A stretch of DNA of 64,000 nt from Phycisphaeraceae bacterium D3-23 (GTDB lineage: Bacteria; Planctomycetota; Phycisphaerae; Phycisphaerales; Phycisphaeraceae), in the NCBI GenBank assembly GCA_039555135.1, contig CP114179.1, forward strand, positions 3,968,001 through 4,032,000, written 5' to 3'. The notes beneath the pieces are model-generated. The model searched no databases, had not been told where the DNA came from, and saw only the letters and a list, made by a program, of their open reading frames with translations. How positions within the stretch are numbered: the first letter of the stretch is position 1; the number at the start of each line of letters is the position of its first letter. Both the position numbers and the translations under genes were made by a program. Positions 16,556 through 24,839 of this stretch are shown piece after piece.

Positions 16556-17851
16556 TTGAATCCGGCCATCTGGATCACCCTTGTCGCCTGTGTGCTCGGT
16601 TGCTACTTCGCAGCCAGCCATACTGCGCTCAAGACCTACTCGCGCAAACGGCTCAACGACCTGCTCGACCCGCGCGGCCTCGCGGGCCGGGCCGAGCGCG
16701 TTGCTAACCGGCTCGACCAGCTCCTGCTGATGACCGGCATGCTGCGGGTCTCGCTCGGCGTGGTGATGGCGATGTCCGTGCTTTTCGTCGTCGAGAGCGA
16801 GCGATGGATCGAAAGCGTGGTCGGCATGTACCTCGTCGCCGGTGCGATTGCTTCCGTACTCTTGAGCATCTTCCTCGTCGCGATCCCCGTGAGTTGGGCG
16901 CGCTACCGGCGCGAACGCCTGCTCGCCTGGTCCGCGCCGATCCTGCACGTGATGCTTCTGGTCTGCGCGCCGTTCGCCGTCGCGCTGCACATCTTCGACC
17001 CAATCATACGCCGCATCTCCGGGGCCGACCTGCGCACCGATGACGACAGCGATATCTCCGACGAGGTGCTCTCAACGATCGAAGACCACGAAGACGCTGG
17101 CGATATCGATGAGACCCAGAAAGAAATGCTCGAGGGCGTCTTCGAGCTCCATGACACCAACGCCGACGAGATCATGACCCCACGGACGGATGTGCACGGG
17201 CTCGATGTCGAAGCGACCATGCTCGATGTCAAGAAGGCCGTGCTCGACTTCGGCCACTCGCGCATCCCGGTGTACGAAGAGTCACTCGATAACATCATCG
17301 GCGTGCTCTACATCCGCGACCTCGTGCGGTTTGTCGGCACCGACGACGACTTCCACCTCCGGCAGATCATCCGCGAGCCGTTCCTCGTGCCCGAGTCCAA
17401 GCCGGTGAAGGCCCTGCTCGCCGAGTTCAAGCAGCGCAAGGTCCACATGGCGATCGTGCTCGACGAGTACGGCGGCACCGCCGGGCTTGTCACGATCGAA
17501 GATATCCTCGAAGAGATCGTCGGCGAGATCCAGGACGAGTACGACCACGAAGAGGAGGAGCCGGGCATCCGGGAGCCGGCAGAAGGTGTTTTCGAGGCTG
17601 ACGGGCGCGTCGAGATCGACGACCTCGAAGACAAGCTCGGTATCGACTTCCCCGAGGACCGCGACTACGACACCGTCGGCGGGTTTGTCTTTGCCGAACT
17701 GGGCCACATCCCCGAGCAGGGCGAGTCGTTCGCGTACGCCGAGTACCGCGTGACCGTGGTTGAGGCAGAGCGGACCCGCGTCGTGTCGGTACGCATCGAG
17801 CTTTCGGACGAACGCGCCGAGACGACGCCCAGCGGCGCGCACGGGCAATGA
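16556..17851 (+). CDS. CNNM/CorC-like membrane protein with CBS pair
   Basis: The protein has a CNNM-type transmembrane region (residues 1-145, with four hydrophobic segments), a CBS pair (about 200-320, with EIMTPRTDVHGLD, DNIIGVLYIRDL and LDEYGGTAGLVTIEDILEEIVGEI) and a CorC_HlyC C-terminal domain (345-425). Such proteins are linked to magnesium/cobalt efflux. TTG 16556 is the best start; a GGGAG-like site lies about 14 bases upstream. It follows ybeY by 76 bases. Length 431 is normal. Confidence 0.9.
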   Translation: MNPAIWITLVACVLGCYFAASHTALKTYSRKRLNDLLDPRGLAGRAERVANRLDQLLLMTGMLRVSLGVVMAMSVLFVVESERWIESVVGMYLVAGAIASVLLSIFLVAIPVSWARYRRERLLAWSAPILHVMLLVCAPFAVALHIFDPIIRRISGADLRTDDDSDISDEVLSTIEDHEDAGDIDETQKEMLEGVFELHDTNADEIMTPRTDVHGLDVEATMLDVKKAVLDFGHSRIPVYEESLDNIIGVLYIRDLVRFVGTDDDFHLRQIIREPFLVPESKPVKALLAEFKQRKVHMAIVLDEYGGTAGLVTIEDILEEIVGEIQDEYDHEEEEPGIREPAEGVFEADGRVEIDDLEDKLGIDFPEDRDYDTVGGFVFAELGHIPEQGESFAYAEYRVTVVEAERTRVVSVRIELSDERAETTPSGAHGQ

Positions 17852-17887
17852 CCGGAGTGGATCGTCAGAACAGCATGGTTGCGAAGC

Positions 17888-17908
17888 CCACAGATTCCAT
17901 CTGTGGGT
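17888..17908. terminator. GAAGCCCAC-family hairpin between the CorC-like gene and cysS
   Basis: CCCACAGAT and ATCTGTGGG pair perfectly around TCC, downstream of the CorC-like gene stop. It is the same design as the hairpin at 6248-6268 and probably ends transcription before cysS. Confidence 0.5.
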
Positions 17909-17970
17909 GCCCCCATCCCCACCCCAACAGCATCTTGCGATTCCCCCACGGCGGCACGATGCAGGCCCGC

Positions 17971-17976
17971 TAAACT
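17971..17976 (+). promoter_or_regulatory. -10 element of cysS, leaderless type
   Basis: TAAACT lies 7 bases before ATG 17984 and no Shine-Dalgarno is present. Confidence 0.5.
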
Positions 17977-17983
17977 ACCCCGC

Positions 17984-19492
17984 ATGACCGCCCACGACTT
18001 CCCCGACATCCGCTTCTACAACGCCCTGACCAAGCGCGTCGAGCCCTTCGCACCCGTCGCGCCACCGCAGGTGTACATGTACAACTGCGGCCCGACCGTC
18101 TACGACTACGCCCACATCGGCAACTTCAAGGCCTTCCTCTTCGCCGACGTCCTGCGCCGCTTCCTCGAACTCGTCGGCTACGACGTCAAGCAGGTCATGA
18201 ACCTCACCGACGTCGGCCATATGACCGAGGACGACATCGCCGACGGCGGGGGCCAGGACAAGATGGATGCCGCGAGCGAGCGCCTCGCCGCCGCGAAGAA
18301 GTCCGGCAAGCTGCCGCAAGGCGTCGATATCGACCCGACCGACCCATACCAGATCGCGCAGTTCTATATCGACGCCTTCATCACCGACGCGAAGCTGCTG
18401 GGCGTGAAGGTCGCCGAGGACTACCCGGGCAAGATGCCCCGCGCGACCGCGCATGTCCAGGGTATGCAGGCGATGACGCAGACGCTCATCGACAAGGGGC
18501 ATGCCTATGTCGCGTCCGACGGCGTCGTGTATTTCTCGGTCGAGACCTTCCGCGAATACGGCAAACTCTCGGGCAACACGCTCGACAACCTGCGCGGCGG
18601 CGCGGGCGGCCGGGTCAGCGACGCCAACCAGTCCGCCAAACGCCACCCCGGCGACTTCCTCCTGTGGAAACCCGATGATTCGCACCTGATGAAGTGGGAC
18701 AGCCCGTGGGGCGCGGGCTACCCCGGCTGGCACCTCGAGTGCTCGGTGATGGCCCGCGAGCTGCTCGGCCGCGACGTGATCGACATCCACACCGGCGGCG
18801 AAGACAACATCTTCCCCCACCACGAATGCGAAATCGCGCAGTCACGCTGCGCACACGGCACGGACAGCTTCGCCCAATTCTGGATGCACGCCCGCCACCT
18901 GATGGTCGAGGGCGAAAAGATGTCCAAGAGCAAGGGCAATTTTTATACCGTGCGACAAGTCCTCGACGGCGCGGTCACCGGCAACACGGTCGATCCGGCG
19001 GTGCTGCGCCTCGAACTTATCAAAGCCCAGTACCGCAGCAACCTCAACTTCACCCGCAAGGGGCTCGAAGACTCCGCCAGCGCGGTGCGCAAGCTGCGAA
19101 CGTACGTGGACGGGTTGGGCGACATCAAGCCGGCCGACGTTGGGATGGAGCATCCCTTCGTCGTGCGTTTTGTCGAAGCGCTTGCCGATGACCTCAACAC
19201 CGCCGGGGCCCTGGGCGAGGTGTTCGGCTACCTGAACGAACCCGACACCGACCCGGCGGTTGCGCTGGGGGTGCTCAAGCAGTTCGATGTAGTCTTGGGT
19301 GTGCTGAGCCCCACAGCGGCTGGCAGCACAAGCGATGACAGCGCGGTCGATCAACAAGTCGCTGCGCTCGACGCAGCCCGCGCCGCCAAAGACTTCGCCG
19401 CGTCCGACGCGATCCGTGCCGAGCTCGAAGCCGCGGGCTACGACGTCAAAACCACCAAGGACGGCACCGTGGCAACCAAGCGATTGGCGTAA
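17984..19492 (+). CDS. cysS: Cysteine--tRNA ligase
   Basis: The enzyme charges tRNA-Cys. The class I HIGH motif appears as [15 protein letters not shown] (residues about 24-38), the KMSKS loop as [10 protein letters not shown], and zinc ligands lie in the Cys of NCGPT, HLECSVM and HHECEI. ATG 17984 is chosen over the longer frame from 17879, because the family starts there and a -10-like TAAACT lies 7 bases upstream. Length 502 is slightly above the usual 460-490. The gene ends at a perfect 27-base inverted repeat. Confidence 0.95.
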   Translation: MTAHDFPDIRFYNALTKRVEPFAPVAPPQVYMYNCGPTVYDYAHIGNFKAFLFADVLRRFLELVGYDVKQVMNLTDVGHMTEDDIADGGGQDKMDAASERLAAAKKSGKLPQGVDIDPTDPYQIAQFYIDAFITDAKLLGVKVAEDYPGKMPRATAHVQGMQAMTQTLIDKGHAYVASDGVVYFSVETFREYGKLSGNTLDNLRGGAGGRVSDANQSAKRHPGDFLLWKPDDSHLMKWDSPWGAGYPGWHLECSVMARELLGRDVIDIHTGGEDNIFPHHECEIAQSRCAHGTDSFAQFWMHARHLMVEGEKMSKSKGNFYTVRQVLDGAVTGNTVDPAVLRLELIKAQYRSNLNFTRKGLEDSASAVRKLRTYVDGLGDIKPADVGMEHPFVVRFVEALADDLNTAGALGEVFGYLNEPDTDPAVALGVLKQFDVVLGVLSPTAAGSTSDDSAVDQQVAALDAARAAKDFAASDAIRAELEAAGYDVKTTKDGTVATKRLA

Positions 19493-19501
19493 AGCTTTCC
19501 T

Positions 19502-19576
19502 GTTTAGCGGGCGACGCGCAGCGTCCCGAGTTGCGTCACCATTGACCAGCGGGACGCTGCGCGTCGCCCGCTAAAC
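19502..19576. repeat. GTTTAGC-bounded palindrome, copy 1 (convergent terminator position)
   Basis: Arms 19502-19528 and 19550-19576 are perfect inverted copies of 27 bases (starting GTTTAGCGGGCGACGCGCAG) around a 21-base loop. It lies between the convergent cysS and GspE-N-like genes and could act as a terminator in both directions. Related GTTTAGC-bounded elements lie at 20388 and 44230. Confidence 0.8.
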
Positions 19577-19588
19577 TTCGTCGGGTCC

Positions 19589-20059
19589 CTACGCCGCCTC
19601 GCTGTCGTCCACCACATCCACACCTTCGTAAGCGTAGAGGTTCGCGATGAACTCTTCGATCGGGCGCATCTCGGCCAAGACGAAGTGGTACGACAGGCCG
19701 GGCTTGGTCTGCATCAACTCGATCGCGCTCGAGAGCGTCTCGACCGTCGTGGCACAGACCAGCTCGCCGCCCTCCATGCGGATGGGCAGGACGAGCGTGT
19801 CCCACGCCTCACGCGGGGTGAACAGCGATAGGACATCGGGGTCGAACGTTTCTTTGCAGAGCTTGGCGTAGGGCGCGCGGCCGGCGATCTGGTCGGCGAC
19901 CGCCTGGTTGACCGTGTGTTCGTCGATGCCGAACATCGTCTCGGCCAGCTTGCCAAACGGCGCGTAGCGCTCGGCCTGACTGGCGAGAACTTGGTCCACC
20001 TGCTCGGCGTCCAGGACGCCGCGTTCGATCATGATCTGTCCGATTTGGTCACTATCCAT
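19589..20059 (-). CDS. GspE N-terminal-domain protein (MshEN-like), stand-alone
   Basis: The 156-residue protein resembles the N-terminal domain of type II secretion/type IV pilus ATPases (GspE/PilB/MshE): IGQIMIERGVLDAEQVDQVL at residues 5-24, and later PYAKLCKETFDPDVLSLFTPREAWDTLVLPI. No ATPase domain follows. MshE-type N domains can bind cyclic di-GMP. ATG 20059 has AGGAG 5 bases upstream, which decides the start. It may be a small regulator or an adaptor. The target is unknown. Confidence 0.75.
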   Translation of the reverse strand: MDSDQIGQIMIERGVLDAEQVDQVLASQAERYAPFGKLAETMFGIDEHTVNQAVADQIAGRAPYAKLCKETFDPDVLSLFTPREAWDTLVLPIRMEGGELVCATTVETLSSAIELMQTKPGLSYHFVLAEMRPIEEFIANLYAYEGVDVVDDSEAA

Positions 20060-20481
20060 GAGGGGCTCCTGACCCGGCAGCACGATGGGGCGATGCGCGG
20101 CAGGCAAATCCTGAGCCGCATCACAGGGGGCATCGGCCAAGTCGGGGTGGCAGATAAGCCGATCGCGCTCAACACCGCTAAAGGGTCTGTCATTCATCAG
20201 GATTCACCGGGTTATCAGTCCCAAACACACGGCTCAGCCGGCGACACAGCGCTGCCGGCCCCTCGGCCGACCCGCTCGTGACACCACGCGGCGGGCCGGG
20301 AGAGAAGGACGCACCGAAGACGGGCACGTTTACAGTCATCGCAGTGTCAATGCAAAGTCCGGCAGAGAACGCCATACTGCGATGCGTGTTTAGCCGACCG
20401 CCCAGCGGGCGGCGCGTCGCAGCACTGCATACACGCGCCGCCCGCTGGGCGGTCGGCTAAACAACGCGGTGTATGGCGTGA
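20060..20481. other. Intergenic stretch between the GspE-N-like gene and pgsA
   Basis: Apart from the palindrome at 20388-20462 I see no supported gene here. A 61-codon minus-strand frame at 20190-20375 has no family resemblance and no ribosome-binding site. The promoter of the GspE-N-like gene should lie in this stretch but is not obvious. Confidence 0.5.
20388..20462. repeat. GTTTAGC-bounded palindrome, copy 2
   Basis: Arms 20388-20417 and 20433-20462 are perfect inverted copies of 30 bases (starting GTTTAGCCGACCGCCCAGCG) around a 15-base loop. It lies 19 bases downstream of the pgsA stop. Confidence 0.85.
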
Positions 20482-21159
20482 TCAATCCCCGCCGGCCTTC
20501 TCTTGCGCCCGCGCGATCTTGATCGCCCCGGTGATGTAGGGCAGCCCGCTGAGGATCGTCACAAGTACCGTGGCGTAGACGAGCACATCGCGCACCCATC
20601 GCAGCCAAGTCAGGTCGGTTGTGTCGCTGGTGACTTCACGGATGAAGACGATCAGCAACACCGCCGGGACGACGATGGATTGGAGAATCATCTTCAGCTT
20701 CCCCCACACGTTCGCGCCGAACCTATGCCCGCTACCTTCGAGTTCGCCGCGGATACCTGTGACTAAGAGTTCACGCGACAGCATGACGACGACCATCCAC
20801 GGGTAGACGCCAGACATGTGTGAAGAGGAATGCGCTACCCAGCCGCGCGTTGCGATCACATGCGCGTCGTACGAAGTAAACCCCGGCCCAGCGAGAAACA
20901 CCAGCGCACCCAGCACCAGCACCTTGTCGCAGAACGGGTCCATGATTCGGCCGAACTTCGACTCGACCTGCCATCGGCGGGCGTAGTAGCCGTCCATGGC
21001 GTCGGTCGCCGCGGCGGCGATAAACAGGACGATCGCGGGGATGAGGAGCCACGCCACGCCGGCGTTGAACTGGTAGAACGCGAGGACGCCGAAGAACACC
21101 GCCGCGAGCACCAGCCGGAGGACGGTGAGCAGGTTCGGGATGTTTTTGCGGGCGATCAC
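20482..21159 (-). CDS. pgsA: CDP-diacylglycerol--glycerol-3-phosphate 3-phosphatidyltransferase
   Basis: PgsA makes phosphatidylglycerol phosphate at the inner membrane. The CDP-alcohol phosphatidyltransferase motif DG(x2)AR(x8)G(x3)D(x3)D is present as DGYYARRWQVESKFGRIMD followed by PFCD (about residues 54-76), among four to five hydrophobic helices. GTG 21159 is the start, and TACGAT ends 6 bases before it, so the mRNA is probably leaderless; that -10 box is formed partly by a repeat element. Length 225 is somewhat longer than usual (about 180-200). Confidence 0.9.
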   Translation of the reverse strand: MIARKNIPNLLTVLRLVLAAVFFGVLAFYQFNAGVAWLLIPAIVLFIAAAATDAMDGYYARRWQVESKFGRIMDPFCDKVLVLGALVFLAGPGFTSYDAHVIATRGWVAHSSSHMSGVYPWMVVVMLSRELLVTGIRGELEGSGHRFGANVWGKLKMILQSIVVPAVLLIVFIREVTSDTTDLTWLRWVRDVLVYATVLVTILSGLPYITGAIKIARAQEKAGGD

Positions 21160-21165
21160 GGCCCC

Positions 21166-21171
21166 ATCGTA
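21166..21171 (-). promoter_or_regulatory. -10 element of pgsA, overlapping a repeat
   Basis: TACGAT on the minus strand lies 6 bases before GTG 21159. Its first three bases belong to the GTAGGG end of the repeat at 21169-21206. Confidence 0.45.
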
Positions 21172-21206
21172 GGGTGGGTGGAGCGAGTCCGCGAGCGATA
21201 CCCACC
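21169..21206. repeat. GTAGGGTGGGT repeat, copy 1
   Basis: A 38-base unit from GTAGGGTGGGTGGAGC to GATACCCACC, with GGTGGGT and ACCCACC forming inverted ends. Copies lie at 37159-37196 and, inverted and expanded, at 57314-57375. Confidence 0.75.
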
Positions 21207-21261
21207 GGGGGCTGCCGACGAGTTAGAAAGCGACGTGGTGGGTAGTCCTTCCGGACTCACT

Positions 21262-22581
21262 TTATGCGCCCGGCGTCGCCGCCGCGAGGCCCGCGAGGCG
21301 GCCGCTGCACCAGGCCCATTGGAAGTTGTACCCGCCGATGCGGCCGTCGACGTCGAGCACCTCGCCGCAGAGGTAGAGCCCGTCGCAGCGTTTGCTCGCC
21401 ATCGTCGCGGTCGTGACTTCGTCCATCGGCACGCCCCCGGCCGTGACCTCGGCGAACTTGAACCCGCGGTCGCCGACTACCGGCAGCGGCAGGGCGGTCA
21501 GCGCGTGGCACAGCGCCCGCCGGTCGTCCCGACTAAGTCGAGCCAGCGGGAGGTCGAGTTCGATACCCAAGTACTTGTCGAGAATCGCCTGCGCGAAACG
21601 CTCGGGGAAACGCAGCCGAAGCTGGGTCTGGATGGCCCGGGTCGGGTGCTGTTTGGCGGCGTCGAGCCAGACCTGTTCGAGCTGTTCGAAGGTGAGGTCG
21701 GGGCAGAAGCTCACGGTGAGCTTGGACTTGCCGCTGACCGCTTTCCCGGGGCGGAGGTGCCGGCTCATGTCCATCGCTGCGGGGCCCGAGAGCCCGAAGT
21801 GCGTGAGCAGCATCGCGCCTTGCTGCTTGTGCAGCGCTTTGCCGGTGCTGCCCGAGAGGGTGAGTTCGGCGTCGAGGGCGATGCCCGAGAGGGACATGAG
21901 GAAGTGGCCGTCTTGCAAAAGGAGCGGGACGAGCGCGGGCCAGGTCTCGGTGACGGTGTGGCCCAGGCGTTCGATGATTTCGTAGGCCGCGCCGTCGCTG
22001 CCCGAGGCGGGGAGGGCCTCGCCGCCGGTGGCGAGGACGACGCGGTCGGCGGTGTACGGGCCGCGCGAGGTCTGGATCATGAAGTGCCTGGTGGCACAGG
22101 CATCCTGCCTGTGGTTGGGGCCTTCCACAGGCTGGAAGCCTGTGCCACTGGCCACCTGGATGTTGGTGACGCGGTGTTCGGTGAACACTTCGACGCCGGC
22201 GTTGCTCATCGCGCGTTGCAACGCGTCGAGTACGGTGCGGGCCTTGTCGGTGACGGGGAAGAGCTTGCCGGTCTCCTCGCGTTTGAGCTCGACACCGAGC
22301 GCCGCGAAAAAAGCGGTCGTCTCCTTGACGCTGAAGGACTTGAGGATTTTCTTGACCGTGTTGCGCGATGCGCCGCCGAAGTAGTCGACAGGGTTGACGA
22401 TGTCGTGCGTGACGTTGCAGCGCCCGCCCCCGGCGATGAGGATCTTTGCGCCGAGTTTTTTGGCCCCGTCGAATACGGCGACGCGCGTGCCGTCGGGTGC
22501 ATTGCGGCCCGCGAAGATCGCCGCCATCATCCCGGCCGCGCCGCCGCCGATGATCGCGATGTGGGTGTGGTTGGCGGCCAT
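21262..22581 (-). CDS. HI0933-family flavoprotein (NAD(P)/FAD-dependent oxidoreductase)
   Basis: The protein belongs to the HI0933/YhiN family of FAD-binding proteins of uncertain reaction. The N-terminus has HIAIIGGGAAGMMAAIFAG (residues about 6-24), then GGGRCNVTHDI, a family signature, and the C-terminus has GGVPMDEVTTATM and GLYLCGEVLDVDGRIGGYNF. ATG 22581 is chosen; GTG 22605 would add 8 residues. A palindromic module in frame (22092-22147) codes TGFQPVEGPNHRQDACAT between conserved blocks and adds about 20 residues, yet the frame stays open. Length 439. Confidence 0.88.
   Translation of the reverse strand: MAANHTHIAIIGGGAAGMMAAIFAGRNAPDGTRVAVFDGAKKLGAKILIAGGGRCNVTHDIVNPVDYFGGASRNTVKKILKSFSVKETTAFFAALGVELKREETGKLFPVTDKARTVLDALQRAMSNAGVEVFTEHRVTNIQVASGTGFQPVEGPNHRQDACATRHFMIQTSRGPYTADRVVLATGGEALPASGSDGAAYEIIERLGHTVTETWPALVPLLLQDGHFLMSLSGIALDAELTLSGSTGKALHKQQGAMLLTHFGLSGPAAMDMSRHLRPGKAVSGKSKLTVSFCPDLTFEQLEQVWLDAAKQHPTRAIQTQLRLRFPERFAQAILDKYLGIELDLPLARLSRDDRRALCHALTALPLPVVGDRGFKFAEVTAGGVPMDEVTTATMASKRCDGLYLCGEVLDVDGRIGGYNFQWAWCSGRLAGLAAATPGA
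22092..22147 (-). repeat. In-frame TGFQPV/RQDAC palindromic module in the HI0933-type gene
   Basis: TGGCACAGGC and GCCTGTGCCA form the outer arms; each half is itself a hairpin (ACAGGC-5 bases-GCCTGT). Read on the coding strand it gives GTGFQPVEG...RQDACAT. A homologous module in the same orientation to coding lies in korA at 29031-29099. Confidence 0.85.
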
Positions 22582-22604
22582 GGCATTAGGCTGGGGTGTG
22601 GCCA

Positions 22605-23027
22605 CTAGGCCCGCGAAAGTGTAAACACTTCCCCAAGCGTGAGGTGTTCATGCCAATCTGAGGCGAGGTCTTTGGAGTAACGATCTTCGATTGCAAGCAG
22701 TAGTCTCTCAAGCTCCAGGTCATCTACGCGCAAACCAAAAAATGATCTACCCACGGCACGGTAGAGGTCCATGACCTTCGTATCTGGCGTGAAACGGAGA
22801 TAATAAGTGGGGGGAGGCGCGAAAGCGGATTGGATGGCTCGAAGAAACCACCGGATTTCTTCTTTACTTGCTATGGGGAAAGCCCGCCGCCACTCGCGTC
22901 CCACACAGCGTGGAGATGCGAGCCGGCTGAGTTGCCGTGCCGAAAACCACCAACCCAACAATTCGTTCGCGAGTATGCAGATGGCCACGCAGATCAGAGC
23001 AGCGATGGTATAGGTCGGGAGTGGCAT
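22605..23027 (-). CDS. Hypothetical protein with N-terminal membrane helix
   Basis: I do not recognise a family. The 140 residues start with a hydrophobic helix (YTIAALICVAICILANELLG, residues 6-25) followed by a charged, probably cytoplasmic, domain with EEIRWFLRAIQSAF and DLELERLLLAIEDRYSK. Base composition is visibly lower in G+C than in neighbours and third positions are not G/C-biased, which suggests transfer or weak selection. It lies 15 bases after the rpsA start region and its stop touches the next gene. Confidence 0.6.
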   Translation of the reverse strand: MPLPTYTIAALICVAICILANELLGWWFSARQLSRLASPRCVGREWRRAFPIASKEEIRWFLRAIQSAFAPPPTYYLRFTPDTKVMDLYRAVGRSFFGLRVDDLELERLLLAIEDRYSKDLASDWHEHLTLGEVFTLSRA

Positions 23028-23042
23028 GGGGTGATACCCGAC

Positions 23043-24707
23043 TTACTTCTTCTTCAAGCTATCCATGGACAGCCCGCCGAGCCCGATGCCGCCGAGGTCC
23101 ATGCCGCCCTTGAGTTTGCTCTGGTCGATCTTCTTCTTGGCGGGCTGGATGTGGGTCATCTCTTCGTTGTCCCGGCCGCGTCGCCCGCCGCCGCCCTGGC
23201 CGCCGCCGCCCTTCGGGCCGCTGTCTTTACGCAGCGACAGCGAGATCTTGTGGTTGTCCGTGTCGATGCTCTTGATGCGGAATTCTTTTTCCTCGCCGAC
23301 CTTGACGATGTCGGTGACCTGGTTCACGCGTTGGTCGGCCAGCTCGGAGATATGCACGAGCCCCTCGACGCCTTCTTCGAGCTCGACGAACGCGCCGAAG
23401 TCCTGCACGCTGACGACCTTGCCCGTGACCTTGGTGTCCTCGGCGTACTTACCTGCGGCCTGGGACCACGGGTCGCCCGTCGTCTGCTTCAGGCTCAGCG
23501 ACATGCGCTGCTTGGCGGGGTCCATCGTGAGCACCTTGAGCCGCAGCGACTGGCCGACACTGATCGCGTCCTCGGCCCGGTGGATTCGCTTCCAGCTGAT
23601 CTCGCTGATCGGCAGCAGCGCCTCGACGCCTTGCTCGAGCTGGATGAACGCGCCGAAGTTCGCGGTGCGGACGACCCGGCCCGTGACCTCTTCGCCGACG
23701 TGGACGGTCGCGCTCACGGCGTCCCACGGGTCGGGCTGGATCTGCTTCATGCCAAGCGCGATGCGGTCTTTCTCGGCCTCGATCTTCAGGACCTTGACCT
23801 GGACCTTTTCGCCCTGCTTGACGACGTCGCCGGGGTTTTTGACGTGGCTGTAGGACATGTCCGAGACGTGGACGAGGCCGTCGACCCCGCCGATATCGAC
23901 GAACGCGCCAAAGGGCATAAGCTTGGAGACGGTGCCCTCGACGGTCTGGCCGACCTCGAGCGTGGCCATGAGTTTGGTCTTGTCCTGCTTGCGTTGGCGC
24001 TCGAGGTGGGCGCGTCGGCTGAGCATGACCTTCTTGTGCTTGCGGTCGATCTCGGTGACGAGCGCGGGGATCTTCTGGCCGACGAAGGCTTCGATGGCGT
24101 CGTCTTCGAGGTGGTGGATGTCGACCTGGCTCATGGGCATGAACGCGCGGATGTTGCCGACGAGCTCGAGCTCGAGGCCGCCCTTGTTTTTGCCGGTGAC
24201 GCGGGCCTCGACGGTGCTGCCTCGGCCGAGGTTGTCCCAGTTGGTGCGTGAGATCGCGCCCTCGCGGGAGAGGAACATGAGTCCCTGGCCCTCATCGACC
24301 TTGTCGACGACGAAGTCCATGATCGAGCCCAGACGCGGGGCGCGGTCGAATTGCTGGAGGGGCACGACGCCCTGGAGTCGGCCGGTGGAGCCCTGGACAT
24401 CGACAAAGACGTCTTCGCCACGCACGGCGGTGATGCGTCCGCGACGCATCTCGGTATGGACTTCTTCGTCGGCCGCGCCTTCGCCCTTGGGTTTCTCGAG
24501 CTCGGCGTGCTGCTGCTGTGCCTGGTCCATCAGGGATTCGATGTTGTCATCGCCCAGCGCGGCCTGGAGCTCGGCGTCGAGGTCCTGCTCGGTGGCGGGC
24601 GCCGGGGTCGGCTCCGGCGCGGCCGGGGCTTGGTCCTGCGCTTCGACGGGCTTGTCGGCGTCGGTGGCGTCGGTGGGTTCGGTCGGCTGGGGGGCGTTGG
24701 CTTCCAT
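23043..24707 (-). CDS. rpsA: 30S ribosomal protein S1-like protein (five S1 domains)
   Basis: S1 unfolds mRNA at the 30S subunit and helps initiation. An acidic, Pro/Ala-rich N-terminus of about 80 residues is followed by five S1 (OB-fold) domains near residues 85-150, 165-235, 250-325, 335-410 and 425-495; repeats such as VEGTVSKLMPFGAFVDI, VTGRVVRTANFGAFIQL and VTGKVVSVQDFGAFVELEEG are clear. The tail is rich in Gly, Arg and Lys and ends in KKK. Length 554 is near the 6-domain E. coli protein. Leaderless genes nearby would need little S1 help, which makes this of interest. Confidence 0.88.
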   Translation of the reverse strand: MEANAPQPTEPTDATDADKPVEAQDQAPAAPEPTPAPATEQDLDAELQAALGDDNIESLMDQAQQQHAELEKPKGEGAADEEVHTEMRRGRITAVRGEDVFVDVQGSTGRLQGVVPLQQFDRAPRLGSIMDFVVDKVDEGQGLMFLSREGAISRTNWDNLGRGSTVEARVTGKNKGGLELELVGNIRAFMPMSQVDIHHLEDDAIEAFVGQKIPALVTEIDRKHKKVMLSRRAHLERQRKQDKTKLMATLEVGQTVEGTVSKLMPFGAFVDIGGVDGLVHVSDMSYSHVKNPGDVVKQGEKVQVKVLKIEAEKDRIALGMKQIQPDPWDAVSATVHVGEEVTGRVVRTANFGAFIQLEQGVEALLPISEISWKRIHRAEDAISVGQSLRLKVLTMDPAKQRMSLSLKQTTGDPWSQAAGKYAEDTKVTGKVVSVQDFGAFVELEEGVEGLVHISELADQRVNQVTDIVKVGEEKEFRIKSIDTDNHKISLSLRKDSGPKGGGGQGGGGRRGRDNEEMTHIQPAKKKIDQSKLKGGMDLGGIGLGGLSMDSLKKK

Positions 24708-24839
24708 GGTCTCGTCTGCCGGTGGGCGTTTTCGGGGGCGATCGGTCGTTTGGCGTGAACCGCTTAGTTTACTCGGGCCAGCGGTGGGGTGCTAGGTGCG
24801 GGCTGGAGGATTGGCGCGGGATTTGGGGAGGGCAGGTTG

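Noticed and set aside
20190-20375. 61-codon minus-strand frame in the gap before the GspE-N-like gene
   Set aside because: No homology, no ribosome-binding site and no spacing evidence.
20830-22608. Plus-strand open frame of 592 codons opposite the HI0933-type gene
   Set aside because: Antisense shadow of pgsA and the flavoprotein; it has no domain and no ribosome-binding site.
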